Shown: piece after piece, positions 44,053 to 52,925 of the stretch
How positions within the stretch are numbered: the first letter of the stretch is position 1
Layout of the letters: each line of letters starts with the position of its first letter
From: Gammaproteobacteria bacterium
Lineage (GTDB): Bacteria; Pseudomonadota; Gammaproteobacteria; GRL18
Direction of reading: 5' to 3'
DNA length: 64,000 nt
Assembly: GCA_016744995.1 (NCBI GenBank)
Contig: JADGDG010000001.1
Span: 598,011-662,010 of the forward strand
Translations under genes and position numbers: made by a program
The notes under the pieces: model-generated
Database searches by the model: none
Told to the model about the DNA's origin: nothing
The model's input: the letters and a program-made list of their open reading frames with translations, nothing else

Positions 44053-45027
44053 ATGAATGCCGAAGTTAATTGGGAACAATTGCAATCCAATCATAAAAAA
44101 ATAACAAACATTGTTGTTGCCAACCGATTCAGTGCAATTGAAGCAGCTTCATTTCCAGCGCAATTTAAAAAAATTTGTACCCATAATAATAAACCATACA
44201 AAATTATACTGGATTTCTCAAAAACAAAATTCATTGACAGCAGCGGCATTGGAGCTCTTGTAAAAAGCATTAAATTAGCAAATGAATATGGTATCAAATT
44301 GCTTGTCTCTAAAACCAGCGATCAAGTTTATGCTGTTTTAAAAATGACCGGCTTAGAACAAATTCTTGTTTCAAAGCACCAGGAAATCCAAAGTGACAAG
44401 CTAAGTCTTCCTGAAACACATCCATCAGTGCACTCAAAAAGCAAACGAATTATTGACATTGTTGGTTCAATTGTTGGTCTGTTTATTACATCTATTCTGC
44501 TTATACCCATTGCCATTGCCATCAAAATAGAATCCAGTGGACCTCTTGTATTTTCTCAGACTCGACTGGGATGGCTTGGCAGTCCATTTAAAATTTATAA
44601 ATTCAGAACAATGTCTACTGATGCAGAAGCTCGTAAACATGAAATAAAAAATGAAGCAAATGGTCCTATTTTTAAATCTTCATTTGATCCACGCATCACC
44701 CGAGTTGGTCATTTTTTACGCCGAACCAGTCTTGATGAATTACCTCAATTTTGGAATGTGCTTCAAGGATCTATGAGTTTGGTCGGCACACGGCCACCAA
44801 CACCTGATGAAATTGAACAATATAACATACCTCACTGGCAGCGATTGGACGTCAAACCAGGTATTACTGGTGAATGGCAAGTCAATGGGCGCTCCTGTAT
44901 CAAAAATTTTGAAGATATTATTCAACTGGATTTAGATTACCAAAGAAAATGGAACCTTTTATATGATATCAAGCTCATTTTAAAAACAGTTATTGTTATA
45001 TTTTCCAAAGACAGTGGGGCCATATAA
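44053..45027 (+). CDS. STAS domain fused to an initiating undecaprenyl-phosphate sugar transferase
   Basis: This 324-residue protein is an unusual fusion. Residues 1 to about 110 form a STAS (anti-anti-sigma) domain with IDSSGIGAL (D62 and following Ser), the site phosphorylated by RsbW-type kinases. Residues about 130-324 are a bacterial sugar transferase of the WcaJ/PglC type: a membrane hairpin (RIIDIVGSIVGLFITSILLI), then FRTMSTDAE, RRTSLDELPQFWNVL, MSLVGTRPP and KPGITGEWQV. It should attach the first sugar phosphate to undecaprenyl phosphate at the inner membrane. The STAS domain replaces the usual N-terminal membrane/CoA-binding region. Start 44053 is chosen; 44044 is also possible. The stop shares a base with the next ATG. 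Confidence 0.9.
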   Translation: MNAEVNWEQLQSNHKKITNIVVANRFSAIEAASFPAQFKKICTHNNKPYKIILDFSKTKFIDSSGIGALVKSIKLANEYGIKLLVSKTSDQVYAVLKMTGLEQILVSKHQEIQSDKLSLPETHPSVHSKSKRIIDIVGSIVGLFITSILLIPIAIAIKIESSGPLVFSQTRLGWLGSPFKIYKFRTMSTDAEARKHEIKNEANGPIFKSSFDPRITRVGHFLRRTSLDELPQFWNVLQGSMSLVGTRPPTPDEIEQYNIPHWQRLDVKPGITGEWQVNGRSCIKNFEDIIQLDLDYQRKWNLLYDIKLILKTVIVIFSKDSGAI

Positions 45028-46331
45028 TGAAAAGTACGAATAATATTCCTATCAAAAAAGTTCTGTTTTTAACACCTGAACTCCCCTACCCTCCAGTAAG
45101 CGGTGGAAAAATGAAAAGCTGGAAATTACTGGAATTTTTGACTCAAAACTACCAGGTTTCTGTAGCTTCAATCCTCAAAGAAAATGATGAAGATCATGTA
45201 CATGATTTTATAAAACAAATACAGATTAATAATTTCTATTTCACTCCGGTTAAATGTGCCAGAGGAATCATGAATCTAATAAAAAGTTACTGGCACCAAA
45301 TACCGCTAAATATTTACAGAACTCATTCTGATTATTTTACAGCTAAAATCAAAGAGAATATTTATAACTATGATATGGTTATTATAGATCACTATGAGGT
45401 CTTTCAATATATTCCACAGGACTATAAGGGAAAGATTATCCTGCATGAACATAATGCTTATTATCTCATGTGGGATCGATATGCTAAAAACAGAGATCAT
45501 TCTTTTGCAAAACGTCTGGTTTGTTATTTTGAATCTATACGTGTCAAGAAATATGAAAAGAACGCCTGTGAACAGGCTCATCTTGTATTTGCATCCCCGA
45601 ATGATATTGACAGCCTTGAATCAATTGGTGTTAGCAGGGAAAAGTGCCGTTATACTTATCACCTTGGTGATGATAGTCAGCTAAAATTACCGGTACTAAA
45701 ATATGAAAACACACAAGAATCATTACTTTACATCGGTTCACTGGGCTGGGAGGCTAATGTCGATGGTTTACTCTGGTTTATAGGATCTGTCTGGCCTGAG
45801 TTGCTCAAACAACATCCACGACTCACTTTCAACATTGTTGGAAAAAATCCTGATCAGCGCTTGATCACTGCGGTTGAAGCCTGTCATGGGATCAAACTCA
45901 CAGGTTTTGTACAAAATTTAGAACCCTATTTTCAGCAACATCGAGTCTTTGTTGCACCACTTCGTTTTGGTGCAGGGATGAAAGTCAAAGTACTCAATGC
46001 CATGTGCAGAGGGATACCCACAGTAACAACCTCTGTCGGCAGTGAAGGTATGGAAGTCACTCATATGGAACATCTTGCTATTGCAGATGATACCAGGAGT
46101 ATGGTTGAGTCTATTCATACTTTGTTAAACAATAAGTCGGCCTGGCAGACTCTGGAGAAAAACTCCCGATCATTAGTAAAAGAAAAATACACCTGGAAGG
46201 CTCTGTTTCTATCAATGCTTAAAAACATTAATCAACTCTTAATGGAAACACATCAGCATGATACTAAAACAGAGACAAACAAGGCGGTAGATAATTTAAA
46301 AACAATTTTGAGTAAGACCACTTTATCTTGA
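45027..46331 (+). CDS. Family 4 (GT-B) glycosyltransferase
   Basis: This 434-residue GT-B enzyme opens with KVLFLTPELPYPPVSGGKMK and ends with the donor-binding half (LLYIGSLGWEANVDGLLWF, FVAPLRFGAGMKVKVLNAM, PTVTTSVGSEGMEV), typical of GT4. The start is coupled to the STAS-sugar transferase gene by a TAATG overlap, so the two enzymes probably act in sequence on the same lipid-linked glycan. The C-terminal 30 residues are polar and not conserved in type. Confidence 0.9.
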   Translation: MKSTNNIPIKKVLFLTPELPYPPVSGGKMKSWKLLEFLTQNYQVSVASILKENDEDHVHDFIKQIQINNFYFTPVKCARGIMNLIKSYWHQIPLNIYRTHSDYFTAKIKENIYNYDMVIIDHYEVFQYIPQDYKGKIILHEHNAYYLMWDRYAKNRDHSFAKRLVCYFESIRVKKYEKNACEQAHLVFASPNDIDSLESIGVSREKCRYTYHLGDDSQLKLPVLKYENTQESLLYIGSLGWEANVDGLLWFIGSVWPELLKQHPRLTFNIVGKNPDQRLITAVEACHGIKLTGFVQNLEPYFQQHRVFVAPLRFGAGMKVKVLNAMCRGIPTVTTSVGSEGMEVTHMEHLAIADDTRSMVESIHTLLNNKSAWQTLEKNSRSLVKEKYTWKALFLSMLKNINQLLMETHQHDTKTETNKAVDNLKTILSKTTLS

Positions 46332-46462
46332 ATTTGACAAACAATAGATTTAACTAATTTTTTCAGCTCGTAGAACTTATACAAATAACCATTTGTTTTT
46401 ACTAATATGAAATATTTACTGCTAAAGCGTATAATAAAATGATTGTGTTTTTATGACTTAAA

Positions 46463-49033
46463 TTAACCAGAAGTAAGTATTTTTTCAAAATCATCCTCAG
46501 CCATTGGTCGATTGAAATAATACCCCTGATATTTTTTACAGCCCATAGAATTAAGAGCCTCCAGTTCTTCTTTTGTTTCAACACCTTCCGCAATAACATT
46601 CATACCAAGGTTTGTTGCCATAAAAATAATGGTTTGAACAATTGTTTCATTGTTGCTATTAAGATGTAAATCACGCACAAATGATTGATCAATTTTTAAT
46701 TTTTCAATTGGCATTTTATTCAAATACGACAAGGAAGAATATCCCGTCCCAAAATCATCAATTGAAAAACTGATACCTAAAGATTGAAGTTGCTTTATTT
46801 TCTCAATTGTTTCATCAATATTTGCAAATAACATCCCTTCTGTAATTTCAAATTCTACTCTATAAGGATCAACTTCCGTTTCTTTAATCAGGCGAATAAC
46901 AACATCAATAAAATCACTCTGCATAAACTGCATTGGACTCACATTAATGGCGATACGTTGTAATGAGGATAATTCCGGATAACGATTATTCCAGTATTTT
47001 ATTTTCTTGAATCCAGACTCTAATACCCAGGCACCAATTTTTATAATAAAACCAGTTTCTTCTGCAATGGGAATAAATTGTTGAGGTGAGATCAAACCTT
47101 TCTCATGATGTTCCCAACGCAATAATAATTCTGCACCAATTAAGGCATTATCATAATCATATTGAGGCTGGAAAAACATTTTAAATTCATTTTTAAGCAG
47201 CGCATCCCGAAGATCATTCTCAAGTAACAAACGAACTTCTGCGGCCTCCTGCATGCTTGCATCAAAAAACCTGAAACAATCACGACCGGCATCTTTTGCT
47301 TTGTATAAAGCAATATCTGCATTTTTGAGACAATCTGATGATTGTGTCATCTCAGGAAACAAAGCAATTCCAATACTGGCTGAAGTATACAGTACATGTT
47401 GTTCAATTAAATAAGGCTCTCTGATTTTACGATTGATTTCATCTGCTTTATTTTGTAATTCTAAGGTAACTAAATTAATATCATCATCAACTTCAGGTAA
47501 AAGAATAACAAATTCATCGCCACCTAATCTTGCCACAGTATCTTCTATTCCAACGCATAAATTAAGGCGTTCTGAAACTTGAATCAATAGTTTGTCACCA
47601 ATTTTATGTCCCAATGAATCATTTATTGTTTTAAATCTATCCAAATCAATAAATATCAAACCGCCAAAATAATTATGAAGTTTACATAATGAACTCATTT
47701 GTTCTAAACGATCCATTAATAAGCGTCTATTGGGCAATCCTGTTAATGCATCATGATAGGCTTGAAATTCAATATCTTGCTCTATTTTTTTCTGCTTAGT
47801 AATATCTGTTCCAATTGAAACATATTGATAAATAACATTTTTAGCATCTAAAAATGGAACAATAGTTTGATCAAGCCATACAAATTCATTATCATTTTTT
47901 TTATCTTTTATTTCACCTCGCCATACTTTACCGACAGATATTGTTTCCCATATTTCTCTGTAAAAGCCGCTAGTATGATAGTTTGATTTAATTAAATTAT
48001 GATTTTGACCAATTATGTCATTTTTATTAATCCCAAAAGTTTCACAAAAATGTTTATTAACTTCTGAAATGATACCATTTTTATCTGTAATGCTAACAAT
48101 TGCATGTTCATCAAGCGCTTGTTTCTGGTATCCCAAATGAACTGCAATTTCTTTCATTTCATGTAACGTGTTTAATTGCATCCATAATAATTTTGCACAA
48201 TAAAAAATAAGGATAAGCGATAATAGATAAATTAATTTCTGATAATTACTTATTTGCTTTTGGTTTTCTTCAAACAAGTCTAAATAGATCGACTGTATTT
48301 CATCAATCACTTTAATAAGGCTGTTTTCAGATATTTCATTTAATGCAGTATCCACATTATAATTTCGTTCAAATATCATCTCCAGGTGAAGAATTAATAT
48401 TTTTAATTTATTATAAAATACTAATTCTTCAACATTATTTATTTTTGAATTGAAATTTTGGATGTGTGTAGAAAACAATTCTTTGTCAAAAGAGGTTGGA
48501 TTCCTCAATAAATTGATAATAAGTGTATTAAATAAAGGTAACTCAGTTGAAACAATCCATTTTAATCCATTTGATAATTGCTCTGAATCAAGCATATTAA
48601 AAAGCAAGCTTAATCGATGACTTTCATTTGAATAATACATAAAAGAATTGCGTAAAACGCCAATATTTGATTTTAGAGTATTAATCGTTTTCTCTTTACT
48701 CTTTACTTTTTTTGACAACTTGCTTTGTAATTTGTTGATATCAACATATTTGAGAGAAAAATCATTTACAAATAATGTATTAAGTTTTTTAAGTGATTTT
48801 TCAATTTTTATTAAACCATTATCCAGGTCATTATAATGACGGATAATACCAGATCTAATTAGTAAGACATCTCTATCTAATTTATTATCAAGATTTTTTA
48901 GCTCTTGTAAATTATATAAAACTTCATTATGATTTTTCTGAAAATCATTACTAATTTCTACAAAGTAAATTACACTAATCAAGCATAATAAACCTGCAAT
49001 TATAATTATGCTTTTACCTTTTGATGTCATCAT
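46463..49033 (-). CDS. Membrane PAS-GGDEF-EAL c-di-GMP protein
   Basis: This 856-residue protein has a helix at 9-27, a periplasmic helical domain of about 230 residues, a second helix near 264-282, a PAS domain (about 300-410, ending TDITKQKKIEQDIE), a GGDEF domain with intact GGDEF but no RxxD inhibition site, and an EAL domain (GAELLLRWEH, IDDFGTGYSS, AEGVETKEE). The catalytic Glu of EAL is kept although the motif reads ELL. It may switch between synthesis and breakdown. Its ATG overlaps the stop of the di-haem peroxidase gene by 4 bases, so the two are made together. Confidence 0.92.
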   Translation of the reverse strand: MMTSKGKSIIIIAGLLCLISVIYFVEISNDFQKNHNEVLYNLQELKNLDNKLDRDVLLIRSGIIRHYNDLDNGLIKIEKSLKKLNTLFVNDFSLKYVDINKLQSKLSKKVKSKEKTINTLKSNIGVLRNSFMYYSNESHRLSLLFNMLDSEQLSNGLKWIVSTELPLFNTLIINLLRNPTSFDKELFSTHIQNFNSKINNVEELVFYNKLKILILHLEMIFERNYNVDTALNEISENSLIKVIDEIQSIYLDLFEENQKQISNYQKLIYLLSLILIFYCAKLLWMQLNTLHEMKEIAVHLGYQKQALDEHAIVSITDKNGIISEVNKHFCETFGINKNDIIGQNHNLIKSNYHTSGFYREIWETISVGKVWRGEIKDKKNDNEFVWLDQTIVPFLDAKNVIYQYVSIGTDITKQKKIEQDIEFQAYHDALTGLPNRRLLMDRLEQMSSLCKLHNYFGGLIFIDLDRFKTINDSLGHKIGDKLLIQVSERLNLCVGIEDTVARLGGDEFVILLPEVDDDINLVTLELQNKADEINRKIREPYLIEQHVLYTSASIGIALFPEMTQSSDCLKNADIALYKAKDAGRDCFRFFDASMQEAAEVRLLLENDLRDALLKNEFKMFFQPQYDYDNALIGAELLLRWEHHEKGLISPQQFIPIAEETGFIIKIGAWVLESGFKKIKYWNNRYPELSSLQRIAINVSPMQFMQSDFIDVVIRLIKETEVDPYRVEFEITEGMLFANIDETIEKIKQLQSLGISFSIDDFGTGYSSLSYLNKMPIEKLKIDQSFVRDLHLNSNNETIVQTIIFMATNLGMNVIAEGVETKEELEALNSMGCKKYQGYYFNRPMAEDDFEKILTSG

Positions 49034-50034
49034 AAGGCATCTTTCATAACTAATGACTGCCCTTTATATTCACCAGTCAGAGTTTTTAGAAACATTTCCA
49101 ACTTATCAATGTGCTCATCAGGAAGAGTGGTGCCTAACTGATATATTGCCATCAATTCAATGGTTTTTTTAAGCGATTTTAAACTGCCATCATGTAAATA
49201 AGGTGCCGTAATAGCCACATTTCTTAAACTTGGAACACGAAACACAAACCGATCTTTTTCCTTCCCAGTGACATTAAACAGGCCATAATCTGCTTTTGTT
49301 ATATTTCCTCTATCTGAAAAATAATCAGCAAACAACCCAAATTTTTGAAACACATTTCCTCCAATATTAACTCCCTGATGACAGGCAATACAGCCATACT
49401 GTTTAAAATAAAGGTATCCTTCTTTCTCATCTTTAGTAATGGCTGACTCATTACCTCGCAGGTACTGATCAAATTTTGAATTAGGAGTTATTAGCGATTT
49501 TTCAAAAGTAGCAATCGAATCCAGAACAGTTTCTCTAGTGATCCCTTCTGGATAGATAGACTGGAATGTTCTTTTATAATAAACATCGGCATTTAACTTT
49601 GGTAAGACTTCGTACCAGGTAGAAGCACCATGTCTGGGATTTTTTAAATCAGCTTCAGCCTGATGTTCGAGGGTTCTAAATGCTCCTCGCCAGGTTTGCC
49701 GAAAATTATAGACACTATTAAAAATCGTAGGTGCATTAATCAGATCAGACTTTCCCTGATTTGTTATCGAACGTGCTAAACCATCATCACCACCAAGCAG
49801 AAGTTGATGGCAACTGGCACAGGCAAGTAAATTATTATGGGAGAGCTGAGGATCGTTAAATAATCGTTCTCCTAGTTTTATTTTTCGTGTATCCAGAGTT
49901 ATAGTGAGAGGAATAGGTAAAATCGGTTCATCTTTATAGCGGCTGGAGGCACTTATTGGGCTGGAAGTATCCCCAGAACAAACCCATGTTGGGAGTGTAA
50001 GCGCTATAAGCAAATAAATTAACCGCATTAACAT
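49030..50034 (-). CDS. Di-haem cytochrome c peroxidase/MauG-family protein
   Basis: This 334-residue exported protein has a signal peptide (RLIYLLIALTLPTWVCS) and two c-type haem sites (ACASCHQL near residue 77, CIACHQG near residue 217). The family motifs GERLFNDPQLS, RNVAITAPYLHDGS and a terminal helix are present. Members reduce peroxide or oxidise protein side chains in the periplasm. It overlaps by 4 bases with the gene of a membrane GGDEF-EAL protein, hinting that redox or peroxide state feeds that sensor. The start could be 50034 or 50028. Confidence 0.9.
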   Translation of the reverse strand: MLMRLIYLLIALTLPTWVCSGDTSSPISASSRYKDEPILPIPLTITLDTRKIKLGERLFNDPQLSHNNLLACASCHQLLLGGDDGLARSITNQGKSDLINAPTIFNSVYNFRQTWRGAFRTLEHQAEADLKNPRHGASTWYEVLPKLNADVYYKRTFQSIYPEGITRETVLDSIATFEKSLITPNSKFDQYLRGNESAITKDEKEGYLYFKQYGCIACHQGVNIGGNVFQKFGLFADYFSDRGNITKADYGLFNVTGKEKDRFVFRVPSLRNVAITAPYLHDGSLKSLKKTIELMAIYQLGTTLPDEHIDKLEMFLKTLTGEYKGQSLVMKDAL

Positions 50035-50474
50035 ATATAAAAAACACCATTAATAACAATTCAAACAGACATCATACTGTTAAATTATAGTCTGGTCTTT
50101 TAATAAATATAGGTTAAAAGAAAATTAACTCAGAGTATTTCTAATGAAAGATGCAAATATTAATGAAATTAGCATCAGTAATACTCTTAATATTTTAGCA
50201 ATAGTTGCTACATCGTTAGCTATTTTCTAAGCTATACCACTTTCACAATTTAAACATTTCATTCCCTTACAGAGGGGAGAGGAGAGGAGAGGAGAGCAGA
50301 AAAAACCTAAAATAAACTATCTGTCACAGAAAGCTATTTGATTATCGTACAAACAAATAATATACTCTGCTTTCATTATGATTAAACGGAGTTAATCAAT
50401 ACCCACCCCAGGAAACCAATAAAAATTGGTTTTTGCTATGATGAAACATCCTGACTTATCAATGGGAAGTACAA
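50035..50474. other. Intergenic region with a GGAGA microsatellite
   Basis: This 440-bp gap has four tandem GGAGA units (50276-50295) and presumably the promoter of the peroxidase/GGDEF-EAL pair. A 28-codon hydrophobic frame (50144-50230, +) is visible but has no ribosome site. Nothing else is recognised. Confidence 0.6.
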
Positions 50475-52925
50475 CTATTTATTAATTATATCTGCAACAA
50501 GAGGCTGTACCAGCTCACGAACTTCTTTAGCCAGCCTCAATAATGGTTTGTCATTTTTTTGTTCTATTGCCAGCCTCATTGCTGCTAAAGCTTGTAATGA
50601 AATACTGATCTCTTCATAGGCTTCCCCTGCGTCTTGCCAGAGCAACTGCCATTTCTTTAATGATGACAATAATGATGGCTCGTTCACAAAGGCACTGGCA
50701 GACTTTATAAGCGCTGTTCCTAAATACGCCAATACATCATATTCTTTAAATAAAACGAGTAGCCAGTCTATTTCCTTCTGCCAGAAAGAAGATCCTAAGC
50801 CAATAATAGAAACAAGGATATCGGTAATATTTGTCGGATAACTCCCCGCGTTCTTATCTCCCAGAATAAATGCTTCCTTAAGTGCATTATGAGCTTTTTC
50901 TCTATCCAGCAAAGTAAAGTATAACTCTGGGATAGCAAATCGGCCCATATTTTGTATATCTGAAGGTGCATTCTTTAAATCAACTAAAGTACTATAACCC
51001 TGAATTGCTTTTTCAGTATCATCTTGTTGGCTATAGGTAAGCCCCCGATTCAACAATGCCTTTGCCCTATATTCAATGGGAGCATCTTTTAAGTCAATTA
51101 AAGCACTATAATCCTGAATTCCCTTTTCAAACTTACCTTGTTGGCTATAGGTTCCACCCCGATTCAACAATGCCATTGCCCTTTGTTCAGTGGGCACATC
51201 CTCTGAATTAATTAAAGCATTATAATCCTGAATTTCCTTTTCAATCTCGCCTTGTTGGCTATAGGTAAGCCCCCGATTCAACAATGCCTTTGCCCTTTGT
51301 TCAGAGGGCACATCCTCTGAATTAATTAAAGCACCATAATCCCGAATTTCCTTTCCAATCTCACCTTGTTGGCTATAGGTAATCCCCCGATTCAACAATG
51401 CTTTTGCCCTTTTTTCAGTGGGCGTATCCTCTAAATCAATTAAAGCACTATAATCCTGAATTGCCTTTTCAGTCTCACCTTGCAGGCTATAAGCAGCACC
51501 ACGATTCAATAATGCATTCATTCTATCTTTTTTAAACTCCCCTGAAGCCAGGGGAGCATTGAGTATCTCATTACATGACTGAATAACAATTTTATAATCT
51601 TTTTCAGCAATACCTACATGCATTTCTTTTTTTATTTCTGAATGCATATCTCTTAAGATCTTTTTATCTGCCTGCAAAGCAGAAGATTTATACTGTAAAA
51701 ACAGACTATTTTCAGGATCTTTTATCAGCTTATGTTCTTTTATTTGTAATTCTTCATCTGAGAACCATGCTCGTAATAATGACACCAGTGTTTTCAGTGG
51801 TTTGCCGCGAGAATTTTTTACTTCCAGAGAAAGACGCATCAATGGTTCAGCCACTTCATAATAAGTCAGTTTGCCGCGCTTATGTGATAATACATATTTT
51901 TTCCTGGCTAAGTCTCCTAATTGTTTTGCTGCCCCACGTTCATCAATCATTGTCTGTGCTGCCAGTTCTTTGACCGGTACAGCACCTTGTATGGCGCACA
52001 TTTTCTGGATAATTTTTCCTTGCTGAGCCGGGAGTGAACGAATGCGCTCCTGAAAATAAGGTGTCAGGTCTACTACCAGATCCTGCATGGCACTGACCAG
52101 ATCATCAAAGGACTCCATGGTCAAAAAGTCCAGCAGATGAATATATAAACGATGATTGCCGCCTGCCAGATAATGTAAAGCACGCATACGGAAGCAGCCC
52201 TGAGGTGCCTTTAAAAAATCCAGTAGTTTTTGATCACCTTTTTGCGCTGCCAGTTTTCTGACCAGCTGCATGGCCTCTTCCCGGTCAAGAGGTTTTAAAT
52301 GATGGGTATCAAAGAAACCAAAAAAGGCGGCATTTCGTGATGCAATGCCGTCAAATAGTTGCTGTGAAGTTGCCAGCACCAGCGTATTTCTTTCTTCTTG
52401 TAAAAAAGACCTGAATTTCTTTTGCCCGCTGTCTTTTAAGCCACGAAATACATCACTTAGATTTTCTTTTATCAGGACAATGGTTTGATTTCCCAATTGT
52501 TCATTGATACTGTGCATAATTCGATCTGCTTTAGCATCAATATCAAGGATATTGATATCTTGTAAACACTTGTCATGGAACTGCTCTGGATAGGTTCGCA
52601 CCAGAGTGGTCAGGATGGATAACATTAAATCAAGGAAATTGGTGATAATATCATCTTCCCCCAGCCAGACAATCAGCATTTTATCCTGTAGCTCTGTCTG
52701 TGATCCTGCCTGTTGTTCCAGGCGGTTGACAATCATTGAGATCAAATGGGTTTTACCGCTTCCTCTTGGCCCGATAAACAATAAGTGTTTTTTCTGTTTA
52801 TTGAAAATACTGTCTTTGCTCCACGCCACTGATTTCTCTAATAGTTTATGGCGCTGTACAAATATTGTTTCTAAAAATTCCGGAGTATTATTACTGGGGG
52901 TAAATAAATCAGAACGCTCAATCAT
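50475..52925 (-). CDS. P-loop ATPase with winged-helix region and C-terminal TPR-like repeats
   Basis: This is an 816-residue cytoplasmic protein. The ATG at 52925 is chosen because it has a strong GGGAGGAG site and overlaps the preceding stop by 4 bases. Walker A is clear (FIGPRGSGKTHL, near residue 55). The expected Walker B strand reads IVLIKENLSD, without the usual Asp-Glu pair. A winged-helix-like region (about 300-370) follows, then a linker and five near-identical 38-residue TPR-like repeats. The layout resembles STAND-type or two-component archaeal-type ATPases that act as signalling or scaffold proteins. The function is unknown; it works with the ATPase encoded upstream, by context. 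Confidence 0.75.
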   Translation of the reverse strand: MIERSDLFTPSNNTPEFLETIFVQRHKLLEKSVAWSKDSIFNKQKKHLLFIGPRGSGKTHLISMIVNRLEQQAGSQTELQDKMLIVWLGEDDIITNFLDLMLSILTTLVRTYPEQFHDKCLQDINILDIDAKADRIMHSINEQLGNQTIVLIKENLSDVFRGLKDSGQKKFRSFLQEERNTLVLATSQQLFDGIASRNAAFFGFFDTHHLKPLDREEAMQLVRKLAAQKGDQKLLDFLKAPQGCFRMRALHYLAGGNHRLYIHLLDFLTMESFDDLVSAMQDLVVDLTPYFQERIRSLPAQQGKIIQKMCAIQGAVPVKELAAQTMIDERGAAKQLGDLARKKYVLSHKRGKLTYYEVAEPLMRLSLEVKNSRGKPLKTLVSLLRAWFSDEELQIKEHKLIKDPENSLFLQYKSSALQADKKILRDMHSEIKKEMHVGIAEKDYKIVIQSCNEILNAPLASGEFKKDRMNALLNRGAAYSLQGETEKAIQDYSALIDLEDTPTEKRAKALLNRGITYSQQGEIGKEIRDYGALINSEDVPSEQRAKALLNRGLTYSQQGEIEKEIQDYNALINSEDVPTEQRAMALLNRGGTYSQQGKFEKGIQDYSALIDLKDAPIEYRAKALLNRGLTYSQQDDTEKAIQGYSTLVDLKNAPSDIQNMGRFAIPELYFTLLDREKAHNALKEAFILGDKNAGSYPTNITDILVSIIGLGSSFWQKEIDWLLVLFKEYDVLAYLGTALIKSASAFVNEPSLLSSLKKWQLLWQDAGEAYEEISISLQALAAMRLAIEQKNDKPLLRLAKEVRELVQPLVADIINK
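50946..51515 (-). repeat. Five 114-bp tandem repeats encoding 38-residue TPR-like units
   Basis: The phrase TTGTTGGCTATAGG (+ strand) recurs at 51024, 51138, 51252 and 51366, and a variant at 51480, always exactly 114 bases apart. Each unit encodes ALLNRGxTYSQQG followed by KxIQDYxALI and an acidic linker. Exact periodicity and high identity suggest recent duplication. Confidence 0.92.

Noticed and set aside
50144-50230. 28-codon hydrophobic frame that could encode a small membrane peptide
   Set aside because: No ribosome site and no context support; chance is likely in AT-rich DNA.
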